A DNA stretch of 64,000 nt from CAWAND01 sp963783335. Its GTDB lineage: Bacteria; Chloroflexota; Anaerolineae; Anaerolineales; E44-bin32. This document shows, piece after piece, positions 1 through 8,181 of the stretch; within the stretch, counting starts at the first letter, position 1, and every line of letters begins with the position of its first letter. The DNA is taken from the NCBI GenBank assembly GCA_963783335.1, contig CAWAND010000010.1, positions 558,001 through 622,000 on the forward strand. Direction: 5' to 3'. The position numbers and the translations under genes were made by a program. The notes under the pieces were generated by a model, which saw only the letters and a list, made by a program, of their open reading frames with translations, was not told the origin of the DNA and searched no databases.

Positions 1-2078
1 CAGAAGGCCAGCAGGTCCGCCACCGCGGCCCTGATCTTGTCTTCGTCCGGCATGACCATGGTCATGAGTTCTGCGCTGTAGGGCACGGGCACATCAGGCA
101 TGGTGAGCCGGCGCAAGGGCGCGTCAAGGCTGGTGAAGCAGGTCTCAGCAACCGTCCCCAAGATCTCCCCCGCGAAACCTGCCGTCAAGAAATCTTCGTG
201 CACCACCAACAACCGGCCCGTCTTGCGAACCGAGGCTTGGACGGATTCTCGGTCCCACGGGACAATCGTGCGCAGGTCGATGACTTCCACTCGCCCAGCG
301 AAATCTCCAGCTACATCCAGGGATGGCTGGACCATGGCTCCCCAGGTCACCAAGGTCAGTTCGTCTCCCGGGCAGCGGATGGCTGCCTGACCAAAAGGCA
401 GATAGAAGTCCGGCCCCGGATCGGGTCGACGAGCTTGAGGGCCATCGAGCAGGGCGCGATGTTCCAGGAAGAATGTGGGATCCTCCCCTTGAAGCGCTGT
501 CTGCAGCAGGCCCACAGCATCTGCCGCGTTGGAGGGAAACGCGATGCGCCAACCCAGCGAGTGGGCATAGACGGCTTCGCTCGTCACCGAGTGCCAGGGG
601 TCGCCGATCCGCTTGCTGTAGCCGACGGGAATCCGCACCACGACCGGTGCGCCGAATTTGCCTGCCGTTCGCCAGCGCAGCGTTCCCAGATCGTTGAGCT
701 GCTCCGTCGCCGGATCAGCATACTTGCGGAACTGGATCTCGGGAATTGGACTCAAGCCGGCCAGCGCCATACCGATAGAGCGGCCAATGATGCCCTCTTC
801 GGATAGCGATGTATCAAAAACGCGGGCTTCGCCATACTTGGCCTGTAGATCCAGAGTTGCGCCGTGTACGCCTCCCTTGGCGCCAACATCTTCGCCAAAG
901 ACAAGCGCCCGCGGGTTTTGACCCAGCTCGGTACCCAGGACCCGCCGCACGGCATCCAGCAGATTAACGCGTGGACCAGGTATCTCACCCGGATCAGAGA
1001 AAGCGACCGGGCGTAATCCCAACTCAGGCGACGGGCCGCCAACTTGCTGCAGATGGCCTTCGTAGAACAGATTTGATGTCGGCTCAGCTTCGGACGCGCG
1101 GCGCGCCCGGGCATCCTTCAGCGCCTCAGCCAATTGGCCCTGGGCATCCTTGGTAATGGCCGCCATGCGGTCGGCGCCCAACATCTGCTGCAGGGCCAGC
1201 ACCGGATCAGAGGCGGCTTCATCTGCACGCTCCTGTTCCGTCTTGTAGGCCTGATTGTCGATGAATGTGTGGCCGCTCAGTCGAGGGACAGTGAGATGCA
1301 GCAAGCAGGGACCCTGCCTGCGGGCGTGTTCGACCCCGCGCTGCACCAACTCCGCCGTCTGCTCGGGCAAGGTGCCGGGGCCATCCAGCACCAGCAGGTT
1401 CTGGAACGACTCAAGATTGGCGGCTATGTTCCCACCCGGTGTCTGTAGTTCACGTCGCACCGAGAGTCCGAAGCGATTGTCCTCGATCACAATCAACATC
1501 GGGAGGTTGAGCGTGGTGGCGATGGTCAGGGCGGACCAGAAACCGTTGGTGGCCACCGATCCATCCCCCCCAAAAGCGACGCCGATGGCACCCTCCCAAT
1601 CGCTGTCACCGAGCACGTCTGTCCGATAGCGGATGGCTTGAGCCCAACCGGCAATAGGCGTGTACTGCGCACCGACATCGCCGGAGGCGGGCAACACCGT
1701 CGGTCCGTGGCGGGGAACCAAAGAAAATACAACCCCAACGTCCCGGCCCTCGGATGGACTGCCCGCCAACCCCATCCCGGCCGACAGGGCTTCGTCGAGA
1801 CGAAGCCCGGCCGCCAGCATGAAGGGTCGCGAACGATAGTACACGCCGGCGGCATCGTGGGGATGATCCAGTCGTTGAGCCACCAAGACTTGGACCAACT
1901 CGTGGCCCTTGGCCGAGAATTGATAGGGGACCTCAGCCGACGGGGCGAGCTCGCTCTCTTCCAGCTCGTCCAACAATCTGGAGCGCATTACCGACGCGGC
2001 AATGCGCTCCCAATCTTCTCCTCTGGCGTCGCTGCCGCGAAGCCCAGCCCGGCCTTTCTTGGTCCTTTCTCCGCTCAT
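1..2078 (-). CDS. 2-oxoacid dehydrogenase E1, fused alpha and beta subunits (3' end cut by window)
   Basis: Thiamine-diphosphate enzyme that decarboxylates a 2-oxoacid (pyruvate or a branched-chain 2-oxoacid) and passes the acyl group to the E2 lipoyl protein. An uninterrupted frame of 692 codons runs from ATG at 2078 off the left edge. The first half is E1-alpha-like, with the ThDP motif GDGS near residue 175 followed by EDNRFG. The second half is E1-beta-like (FGEDVGAKGG, then TSLSEEGIIG and a beta-type C-terminal domain). The two subunits are separate genes in many bacteria; here one frame carries both in alpha-beta order. It ends in LLAF at the edge, so only the last residues are missing. 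No E2 or E3 gene is visible here, and the substrate cannot be decided. Confidence 0.9.
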   Translation of the reverse strand, partial: MSGERTKKGRAGLRGSDARGEDWERIAASVMRSRLLDELEESELAPSAEVPYQFSAKGHELVQVLVAQRLDHPHDAAGVYYRSRPFMLAAGLRLDEALSAGMGLAGSPSEGRDVGVVFSLVPRHGPTVLPASGDVGAQYTPIAGWAQAIRYRTDVLGDSDWEGAIGVAFGGDGSVATNGFWSALTIATTLNLPMLIVIEDNRFGLSVRRELQTPGGNIAANLESFQNLLVLDGPGTLPEQTAELVQRGVEHARRQGPCLLHLTVPRLSGHTFIDNQAYKTEQERADEAASDPVLALQQMLGADRMAAITKDAQGQLAEALKDARARRASEAEPTSNLFYEGHLQQVGGPSPELGLRPVAFSDPGEIPGPRVNLLDAVRRVLGTELGQNPRALVFGEDVGAKGGVHGATLDLQAKYGEARVFDTSLSEEGIIGRSIGMALAGLSPIPEIQFRKYADPATEQLNDLGTLRWRTAGKFGAPVVVRIPVGYSKRIGDPWHSVTSEAVYAHSLGWRIAFPSNAADAVGLLQTALQGEDPTFFLEHRALLDGPQARRPDPGPDFYLPFGQAAIRCPGDELTLVTWGAMVQPSLDVAGDFAGRVEVIDLRTIVPWDRESVQASVRKTGRLLVVHEDFLTAGFAGEILGTVAETCFTSLDAPLRRLTMPDVPVPYSAELMTMVMPDEDKIRAAVADLLAF

Positions 2079-2152
2079 GCCTTCATTATAGTCATAGTCG
2101 TATGCCACCGAGCCTTGCCGGTTCGTGACTTGGCCCCAGTTCCACTTCAGGT

Positions 2153-2209
2153 CCATTGAATCCAACACCGGCGCTCAATCTCGAGCGCCGGCGGGATGGA
2201 TTCAAATGG
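2153..2209 (-). terminator. Extended inverted repeat ending the ccm operon
   Basis: A 9-bp GC-rich stem (CCGGCGCTC at 2168-2176 with GAGCGCCGG at 2183-2191) sits inside a longer imperfect inverted repeat (2153-2163 with 2198-2209). It lies 13 bp after the last small gene of the minus-strand ccm operon. The T-rich tail on the minus strand is weak (TGTTGG), so it is either a poor intrinsic terminator or a transcript-stabilising hairpin. Confidence 0.5.
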
Positions 2210-2221
2210 GTGGGGGAAAGG

Positions 2222-2392
2222 CTACTCTTGAGAGTCGTTCTGCTCGACTTCCTCCAGCACCTGCAGATCCTGACGCAGGTTTCGGAAGCGCAACGCCAGG
2301 CTGCCGACGAACAACAACATGCTCCCAACAATGACACTCAACCCCAAGATCATATAGTTCGTGGTTTGTGCAGGTTCCAGCAGCATGGGCAT
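2222..2392 (-). CDS. ccmD: Small CcmD-like membrane protein
   Basis: A 56-residue protein read directly from the sequence. It has one predicted transmembrane helix (about residues 14-35), then a basic stretch (RFRNLR) and an acidic amphipathic tail (VLEEVEQND). Size, topology and position directly after ccmC match CcmD, the small protein that joins the CcmABC complex and helps release holo-CcmE. A GGAGAG ribosome-binding site lies just upstream of ATG 2392; an ATG two codons later is also possible. Sequence conservation in CcmD is minimal, so the call rests on topology and context. Confidence 0.65.
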   Translation of the reverse strand: MPMLLEPAQTTNYMILGLSVIVGSMLLFVGSLALRFRNLRQDLQVLEEVEQNDSQE

Positions 2393-2454
2393 CTCTCCGT
2401 ACCTCGGGCGGCGAGCTATCGCCAGCCGGGCGAAATCTTCTACACTGATCTTGC

Positions 2455-3156
2455 CTAGGACGCGAACACTTTCATCTTCATCTGTTCGACACGCTCCATC
2501 AGGTTCTGAAGCCGAAGGCGATGCCAGAGCAACGTGGCATATACAAAGGTAAAGGTCAAAAGACTGAACATGAAGGTTTGCAGCATGGCGGGCGTCATGT
2601 CGAACGCGCCCTGCGCACTCGGGTCATTCGAGCCGATCACCACCGGATGTATTGTCCGCAGCAGCCTGATGGAAAGGAAAGTGATCGGCACGCTGATGAA
2701 GCCCACAATCCCGTAGACCGAGCCAAATCGGGCCCGGCGCTCCGGATCCTCGATCCCTTGGCGAAGCATGACATAGGCCAGATAGATCAACTCCATCACC
2801 GTGGCTGTCACAAGCCGCGGATCCCAGGTCCACCAAGTATTCCAGATCGGTCGCGCCCAAATCGATCCGCTGACAATGTTGATGAAAGTGAAAACGATTC
2901 CGACTTCGACCGACGCCTGAGCCACACGATCCCATTTGGGGTCACTGCCAACCAGGAAAGCGATTCCCGCCAAAGCCGTTACCAGGAAGGCCAATGCGCC
3001 CACCCAACCGGCGGCTACGTGAAAGTAGAAGACTCGCTGAACGTTCCCCATGACGGCTTCCTCGGGAGCGTAGAACAGAACCATGCCCAACGCGATCAGG
3101 AAAAGAACGCCTGTGACGGCGCTCAACCATCTCAATGCTCTCGGTGTGCTTTCCAT
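2455..3156 (-). CDS. ccmC: Heme handling protein CcmC
   Basis: Polytopic membrane protein of 233 residues from the CcmC/CcmF/CcsA superfamily, which presents heme to CcmE on the outer face of the membrane. The tryptophan-rich WWTWDPR motif is present near residue 115, with about six hydrophobic helices around it and conserved His residues in the flanking loops. The ATG at 3156 was chosen over the GTG at 3162 because GGGAGG lies at the right spacing. It follows ccmB in the operon after a gap of about 40 bp. Confidence 0.93.
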   Translation of the reverse strand: MESTPRALRWLSAVTGVLFLIALGMVLFYAPEEAVMGNVQRVFYFHVAAGWVGALAFLVTALAGIAFLVGSDPKWDRVAQASVEVGIVFTFINIVSGSIWARPIWNTWWTWDPRLVTATVMELIYLAYVMLRQGIEDPERRARFGSVYGIVGFISVPITFLSIRLLRTIHPVVIGSNDPSAQGAFDMTPAMLQTFMFSLLTFTFVYATLLWHRLRLQNLMERVEQMKMKVFAS

Positions 3157-3198
3157 ATCCACCTCCCACAGGGGTCCCCGACCAGGGCCGGGCGTCCA

Positions 3199-3939
3199 CT
3201 ATTCTTGGACAATATACTCGAAACTCATGAAGGATACGGCCACGAAGATTACATCGTAAACAATAAGCAGGTTGATCCAGGGCATGATTTCGGCCATATC
3301 CCAGCCCTGGAGAAAGCCATTGCTCGCTTTTACGGCCGCCACCAACACCGGCAGCACCACGGGAAAGAGCAGAATGGGCAGCAAGATGTCGCGGGTCCTA
3401 GTCTGAACCGACATTGCCGAAAGCAGCGTACCCACGGCCACATAGCCAACCACGCCCAACACAATCACACCCACCAGTCCGGCGTTGAACAGACTGACGC
3501 CGTAAAGCGCACTGTAAACCGGAAGCACGATCACGGCCACCAGCAGAAGGAAGACAAGATTGGCGAGCGCTTTGCCAAAGTAGATAGCGCTTCGGTCCAC
3601 GGGCGCCAGGAGCAGTGCGTCCAAGCAGCCGCGCTCACGCTCCATGCCCATCGACCGATTCAACCCCAGCGTGCCAGCGAAGGCAAAAGTGGTCCAAAGC
3701 ACACCGGAGGTAATCGCCTTGCGCGTTGCAACTTGAAGCTCCAGCGCGAAGTTGAATATCAGGATCACAAGCAGCGCGAAGACTAGCATCGCACCCAGCA
3801 GTTCACGGCTCCGCAGCTCAGCCGCCAGATCCTTCCAAACCAACCCGCCGACCGCCGAGAGGTAATCGCCCAGCCGGTTGCTTCCCCGCTTGCGGGGCTG
3901 AACAGCCTCCTCCTTCACCGCGCCCAAGGGTTCAGGCAT
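3199..3939 (-). CDS. ccmB: Heme exporter permease CcmB
   Basis: Membrane subunit (246 residues, about six hydrophobic helices) of the CcmAB ABC complex, which powers release of heme-loaded CcmE from CcmC. An N-terminal cytoplasmic segment leads into a helix-rich body with the MGMERERGCLDALLLAPVDR type of loop found in CcmB proteins. Its start overlaps the end of ccmA by 8 bp, indicating translational coupling. Confidence 0.92.
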   Translation of the reverse strand: MPEPLGAVKEEAVQPRKRGSNRLGDYLSAVGGLVWKDLAAELRSRELLGAMLVFALLVILIFNFALELQVATRKAITSGVLWTTFAFAGTLGLNRSMGMERERGCLDALLLAPVDRSAIYFGKALANLVFLLLVAVIVLPVYSALYGVSLFNAGLVGVIVLGVVGYVAVGTLLSAMSVQTRTRDILLPILLFPVVLPVLVAAVKASNGFLQGWDMAEIMPWINLLIVYDVIFVAVSFMSFEYIVQE

Positions 3940-4630
3940 GCGTCACCGACCGATACAGCTCCGGCAGAGAACCGGGGCTCAGCTCCGACTGTCCTACTGA
4001 AGCGGCAATCTTCCCCTTGGAAAGGATGTCAACCCTGCTCGCCAAACGGGCGGATCGTTCCAAATCGTGGGAGGTCATCACCACCGTGCGGCCTTGAGAG
4101 GCGATCTCGCTCAGGAGACCATCCAACATGGCCGACGCATCCTGATCGAGGCCGGTAAAAGGTTCGTCGAACAGGAGCAGGCTGGGATCGTGCAGAAGGG
4201 CACGCGCGATGGACAGCCGCTGCTGCATACCGCGCGAGAAAGTGCGCACAAGTTCCCGCCGCGCAACCGTCAAGCCAACGATTTCCAGTACCTCTGCCAC
4301 CCGTCGGGGAACATTTCCCAGCCCATACATACGGGAAAAGAAGCGAAGGTTTTCCTCGGCCGTCAGGTCGCCGTACAAGAGGGATTGATGGGCGACGACG
4401 CCCAGCCGCCGCCTTATGGCGCCCGCCTCATCCGGTAGATGCAGCCCATCGATGATGACCTCCCCGCTGGATGGGCGGGAGAGGCAAGCCAGTATGCGGA
4501 TGAAGGTTGTCTTGCCGGCGCCGTTGGGCCCCACAAGGGCGACGAATTCCCCCTCGTCGACCCCGAAGTTCAAGCCCCGCAGGACAGCCTTCAAACCAAA
4601 GGCCTTGACCAGGCCCTGAACCTCAATCAT
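3932..4630 (-). CDS. ccmA: Heme exporter ATP-binding protein CcmA
   Basis: ABC ATPase of 232 residues partnering CcmB. Walker A is GPNGAGKTT, the signature region is SRGMQQRLSIARAL, and Walker B is LLLFDEPF, followed by the H-loop TSHD. The start at 4630 is preferred: this ATG overlaps the stop of the preceding lipoprotein gene, whereas the upstream in-frame start (4651) adds only a short unconserved extension. The signature reads SRGMQQ where LSGGQ is usual in ABC proteins, as is common in CcmA. Confidence 0.93.
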   Translation of the reverse strand: MIEVQGLVKAFGLKAVLRGLNFGVDEGEFVALVGPNGAGKTTFIRILACLSRPSSGEVIIDGLHLPDEAGAIRRRLGVVAHQSLLYGDLTAEENLRFFSRMYGLGNVPRRVAEVLEIVGLTVARRELVRTFSRGMQQRLSIARALLHDPSLLLFDEPFTGLDQDASAMLDGLLSEIASQGRTVVMTSHDLERSARLASRVDILSKGKIAASVGQSELSPGSLPELYRSVTHA

Positions 4631-6491
4631 CTTCGGCCTGCAACACCTCAAGGGCCCGCTGCTTCAGATCGGCCCTTAGCCGCTTGTATGCCTCTTCGTC
4701 AATCTCGCCCGCATCGAATTCGTCGTCCAATTTGGCGATCATTGCGGTGAGAGTCTGAAGGTCCTCCCCGTCCGCCTCGTCGTCTTCATCGTAATCGTCA
4801 TCGTCGTCGTAATCGTCATCTTCGTCATCTTCAGTTGAACGACCAAAACCGATCAGCGATGGGCGGTACCAAGCAATGACCCCCGCCAGCACCAAGACCA
4901 GTGCCGCCGCCCCGAGCACCAGGCTTTGCCAGTTGCTGCCCAACGAGACCAATGGTGTTGTTCGGCCGGCAACCTGCATGTCGATCGACCCGCCTGCGTC
5001 GAAGGAGTTCAGGTTGTATTGATGGTACGACTGTCCGCCGAGGTTCTGCACGCCCTGGTCTTCGACTGAGCTTCCCTTGACTGTCGGGCCCCCATCAGGC
5101 AGCAGCACTGTGACTCCGTCGACCGGGTACGGCAGTGGTTGATGAAAATCTACCCCATCTTGATACGGAAGGTTAAAACTGAAAACGAGCTGGGCCGATT
5201 CCTGCCCTGGCCGGAGCGGCATCGCCAGGCTGAACCCATCGGTGGTGCGTGTCGCCATTTGGGCAACGCTGTTGTCTTCAAAAGAAATGTTGTTGGCGCC
5301 CGAGGGCAAGGAAAAGACCAACCCACCCGAGTCAGACGGCATGACCGTGCGATCGCCGGTGTTGGAGAGCACCCACAGCTCGATCACCTGCATCACGCCA
5401 TCCGATGGGAAATCAAGCAACACGTGCAGCCTCGAAGCGCGGACGTCGCTCATGTCGCTGGTCGAATCATACAGCGTCAAGGGCAGTTGAAGCGTCTGCC
5501 CTGCCTGTGTGAGGTGGGAAACGTCCGAGACGTAGCGCACGCCTTGATACTCGGTGCTGGCGATAAAGAGTCGGCCGGATACGATCTCGAGGTCGGGGAA
5601 ATTCACCTTTCCGCCCGGGCCCAAGGTCTCGGTTTGGGTCACGACTTCCTGCTGACCGTCAAAACCATGCAGCGTCACATCTAGGCCCGCCGGCGGGCTG
5701 GCTTCGCTCGAACCCGACCCCATCGATACTGTGGCGACAATGGAGGCCGTACCCGAACTGGACGGGGTCGCAGTCTCGCTCCCCGAACTGGCGACCGGCG
5801 GCGTTTCCGCTGCAGAAGAAAAGGCCAGTTGGCGTACAAAGGCGCTCATCACCCACAGCTGCGTTTCATTCATACTGTCGGAGAAGCCGGGCATCTGCCC
5901 GGCGCCCTGGCTGATGGCGGCAACCATCGATGCCTGTGACTGCTTCGCCATCCAACTTGGGTCGGAGAGGGTCACACCGCCGGTGGGCGTGCTCCCATCA
6001 TCTCCGTGACAAGTGGCGCACAACTCTTGATACGCCTGCTTGGCCTGGTCCAGGTCTGCCGAAGACACGCTCAAATTGAGCGAATAGGCGACCACATCCC
6101 AGCGCTGTGCATCGGTCAAGCTGGCGAAGGGCGGCATCATCTGGTCCAGCCGGCCCTGGGTGACCACCTGGTACCAATCCGCCGGGACGGCTTCGCGCGC
6201 CACCGAAGGATCACCCAGATGGGTGGGCTCGTTCGGAAGCTGCGCGGCCTGCGGACCGTCTCCTCGACCGAGGTCGCCGTGGCATGGAGCGCACCGTTCA
6301 GCGTAGAGTGTCTCACCCGCGGCTGGATTCGGCGGCGCGGTTGGCGCCAAGCTGATGGGCTGTACGGGCGGGGTGGTGGGCTGCGCCGCCTGGGTGGCCT
6401 GATATCCAGGTGGCGGGGTGACGTCTTCAGCCAGGGTGCAGGCAGAAAGCACCAGGGCCAGTGGGATGAGGACAATCCACGCCTTCTTCAT
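4623..6491 (-). CDS. Diheme cytochrome c lipoprotein with membrane anchor and SHOCT-like tail
   Basis: Predicted 622-residue lipoprotein: a short signal ends in the lipobox LSAC with Cys18, then a Thr/Pro/Gln-rich linker and two cytochrome c domains (CAPCH at residues 67-71 and CATCH near 160). A long beta-rich region resembling carboxypeptidase-regulatory or other Ig-like folds follows, then one transmembrane helix, a strongly acidic Asp/Glu stretch, and a final helical segment (KLDDEFDAGEIDEEAYKRLR) like SHOCT or CcmI-type helices. ATG 6491 overlaps the stop of the gene before it (ATGA). Placement inside the ccm operon suggests a maturation accessory or a co-regulated electron carrier; no established function is recognised. 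Confidence 0.75.
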   Translation of the reverse strand: MKKAWIVLIPLALVLSACTLAEDVTPPPGYQATQAAQPTTPPVQPISLAPTAPPNPAAGETLYAERCAPCHGDLGRGDGPQAAQLPNEPTHLGDPSVAREAVPADWYQVVTQGRLDQMMPPFASLTDAQRWDVVAYSLNLSVSSADLDQAKQAYQELCATCHGDDGSTPTGGVTLSDPSWMAKQSQASMVAAISQGAGQMPGFSDSMNETQLWVMSAFVRQLAFSSAAETPPVASSGSETATPSSSGTASIVATVSMGSGSSEASPPAGLDVTLHGFDGQQEVVTQTETLGPGGKVNFPDLEIVSGRLFIASTEYQGVRYVSDVSHLTQAGQTLQLPLTLYDSTSDMSDVRASRLHVLLDFPSDGVMQVIELWVLSNTGDRTVMPSDSGGLVFSLPSGANNISFEDNSVAQMATRTTDGFSLAMPLRPGQESAQLVFSFNLPYQDGVDFHQPLPYPVDGVTVLLPDGGPTVKGSSVEDQGVQNLGGQSYHQYNLNSFDAGGSIDMQVAGRTTPLVSLGSNWQSLVLGAAALVLVLAGVIAWYRPSLIGFGRSTEDDEDDDYDDDDDYDEDDEADGEDLQTLTAMIAKLDDEFDAGEIDEEAYKRLRADLKQRALEVLQAEDD

Positions 6492-6979
6492 GCGTGGGTG
6501 CCTTCCTCTATAAGGGCTGTCCCGCAGTGGCTGCAGAAGCGATCGTCTGGCACCACCGGTTGGCCGCACTGTGGGCAGAAGCCTGCGGTAGGTTTCTCGG
6601 CGGGAGAGCGCAGCCGGGCTACCGCGGCTTCCAACGCGGCTTCGGCGTCGGGCAAGTCGGTCTGGGCACCGGCGACTGCAGCCGCTTCGGATAAGTCCTC
6701 TCCCGCCAACGCGTCGATTTGCCGCAGAATTTCGGCGCCCTCTTGAAGCAGTTCTGCGCGCTCGACGTCATAGTCCTCGGGAGGAATCTTCTCCAGCAGT
6801 TTATCCATCTCCAAATCGGCCAAACTTGACAGCGTGTGATCCCGAGCAGCCAAGAGCTCCGAGAGATGGCGTTCGGCCTCCGTCACATGCACGCCGGCGC
6901 CTGTGGTCAGAGGGCGGACGACGAAGGCGACCACGAACAGAAAGAGAGCGATGATCAGTAGAGCCGATCCAAGAGTCAT
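6488..6979 (-). CDS. CcmI-like membrane protein with C-terminal zinc ribbon
   Basis: A 163-residue protein with an N-terminal transmembrane helix (residues 3-22), a helical coiled-coil-like segment (about 33-90) and a C-terminal double-CXXC zinc ribbon (CPQCG and CSHCG). The helix plus coiled-coil layout and position between the lipoprotein and the thioredoxin gene resemble the N-terminal half of CcmI, which guides apocytochromes in System I. The TPR half of CcmI is absent and replaced by the zinc ribbon. Function is inferred from topology and location only. Confidence 0.6.
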   Translation of the reverse strand: MTLGSALLIIALFLFVVAFVVRPLTTGAGVHVTEAERHLSELLAARDHTLSSLADLEMDKLLEKIPPEDYDVERAELLQEGAEILRQIDALAGEDLSEAAAVAGAQTDLPDAEAALEAAVARLRSPAEKPTAGFCPQCGQPVVPDDRFCSHCGTALIEEGTHA

Positions 6980-7055
6980 GAGTTACAGCCCGATTGAAAG
7001 GAATTGGCGGAAACAGGTGGCGCCCATCGTCGGCGCGCTTTGGCGGCAAACAAGG

Positions 7056-7655
7056 TCATTCGGTGGTTGAACCCAGCGCTCGATCGAGGCTGGCCTGGAT
7101 TTCGGCCAGAGATGCATACGGTCCAATCTTGGCTTCCACCAAATTCCCATTGGCACCCATAATGTACGTCTCAGGAACCCCCCGAATGCGATATGCCTGG
7201 GAAATGCGCGTGCCCAGGTCGGGACCATTGGGGTAGGTGATGTCAAAGCGGGCCATGTAATCTAGGGCCTCGGGTTCGGTGTCGACGTAGTTCACACCAA
7301 TGAACACCACCCCTTTGTCCTTATAGTTCTCGTAGGCCTGCTGCAGCTCTGCAGCTTCCTGCTCGCATGGCACACACCACGATGCCCAGAAGTTGACCAG
7401 GATCACCTGACCTCGCATGTGTGTCGTGTCGAGGTCTTGACCATCGAAGGTGGTCAAGCTGAATTGAGGCGCGGGTGCCCCCGGTTGGACCGGCCCTTGT
7501 TGCGTACGGCGCAGGCCAAAGAACAAGAGCAGCAGAAAGGCCAGGAGCAAGAGCCAGATCGCTCCTGTACCCCATGTGAAGCGGCGGCCGCCTTGGATTT
7601 CCTCCGAACTCAACTCGCCAGCTTGGGTTGGTTCGATTGCAGTCTCTTCTACCAT
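7056..7655 (-). CDS. ccmG: Thioredoxin-like protein CcmG/ResA
   Basis: Membrane-anchored TlpA/ResA/DsbE-type thioredoxin (199 residues) that keeps apocytochrome CXXCH cysteines reduced on the outer face of the membrane. One transmembrane helix (about 30-48) is followed by a thioredoxin fold with active site WCVPC (Cys94, Cys97) and the cis-Pro loop GVPETY. It lies between ccmH and the CcmI-like gene in the ccm operon. Confidence 0.9.
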   Translation of the reverse strand: MVEETAIEPTQAGELSSEEIQGGRRFTWGTGAIWLLLLAFLLLLFFGLRRTQQGPVQPGAPAPQFSLTTFDGQDLDTTHMRGQVILVNFWASWCVPCEQEAAELQQAYENYKDKGVVFIGVNYVDTEPEALDYMARFDITYPNGPDLGTRISQAYRIRGVPETYIMGANGNLVEAKIGPYASLAEIQASLDRALGSTTE

Positions 7656-7677
7656 AGTCGTCGCCCCACGCCCGGAG

Positions 7678-8181
7678 TCACTCGCCCCGCTCCCGACGCT
7701 TCAGTTCCTCTTCCATTTGACGGACATACGGATCCTCTGTGCTGGGTGGGGCTGCCGGTTCAGGAACCGGGGAACGCCGCCAGCTCCTTAGCACGCCGGC
7801 CAAGATACCCACCCCGATGAGAATGGCGACCGGCGGGAGCACATACACCAGCCAGTTTAGGCCGTGGGCAGGTGGTGTGGCCAACACCCGATCACCATAC
7901 TGGGTCACGAAATACTGTTTGATCTGATCGTCCGACCAACCGGCAGCCAGCTTCTCGCGGATCAGCTCGCGCCACTGCGCACAGGCCTGGGTCGGGCAAA
8001 CGTCCAGAGGAACGTTCTCGCACACCGGGCAGTAAAGCTGAGAAGCGACCTGGTTCACCTGGTTGTCCGACGGCGTCGGCGGCTGCGCCTGGGCCGAACG
8101 GCTGACCAGCGCGCTTAATCCGATGGCAGCTATCGCCGCCAAGAGCACCAGAGTCAGGGGACGTCGTGCGGTCACGCTCAC
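7678..8181 (-). CDS. ccmH: Cytochrome c maturation protein CcmH
   Basis: Short CcmH (167 residues): signal peptide or helix, then the redox motif YCPVC (Cys51, Cys54), the conserved helical region (REKLAAGWSDDQI) and a C-terminal transmembrane helix. It works with CcmG and CcmF in thiol reduction before heme ligation. Two further cysteines (62 and 67) lie in an insert just after the active site, which is unusual against the classical proteobacterial protein. The GTG start at 8181 overlaps the ccmF stop (GTGA). Confidence 0.92.
   Translation of the reverse strand: MSVTARRPLTLVLLAAIAAIGLSALVSRSAQAQPPTPSDNQVNQVASQLYCPVCENVPLDVCPTQACAQWRELIREKLAAGWSDDQIKQYFVTQYGDRVLATPPAHGLNWLVYVLPPVAILIGVGILAGVLRSWRRSPVPEPAAPPSTEDPYVRQMEEELKRRERGE

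Noticed and set aside
2521..3786. 421-codon plus-strand open frame opposite ccmC/ccmB
   Set aside because: It is antisense to two well-supported ccm genes, is rich in His/Gln/Arg with no domain, and arises from codon bias on the coding strand.
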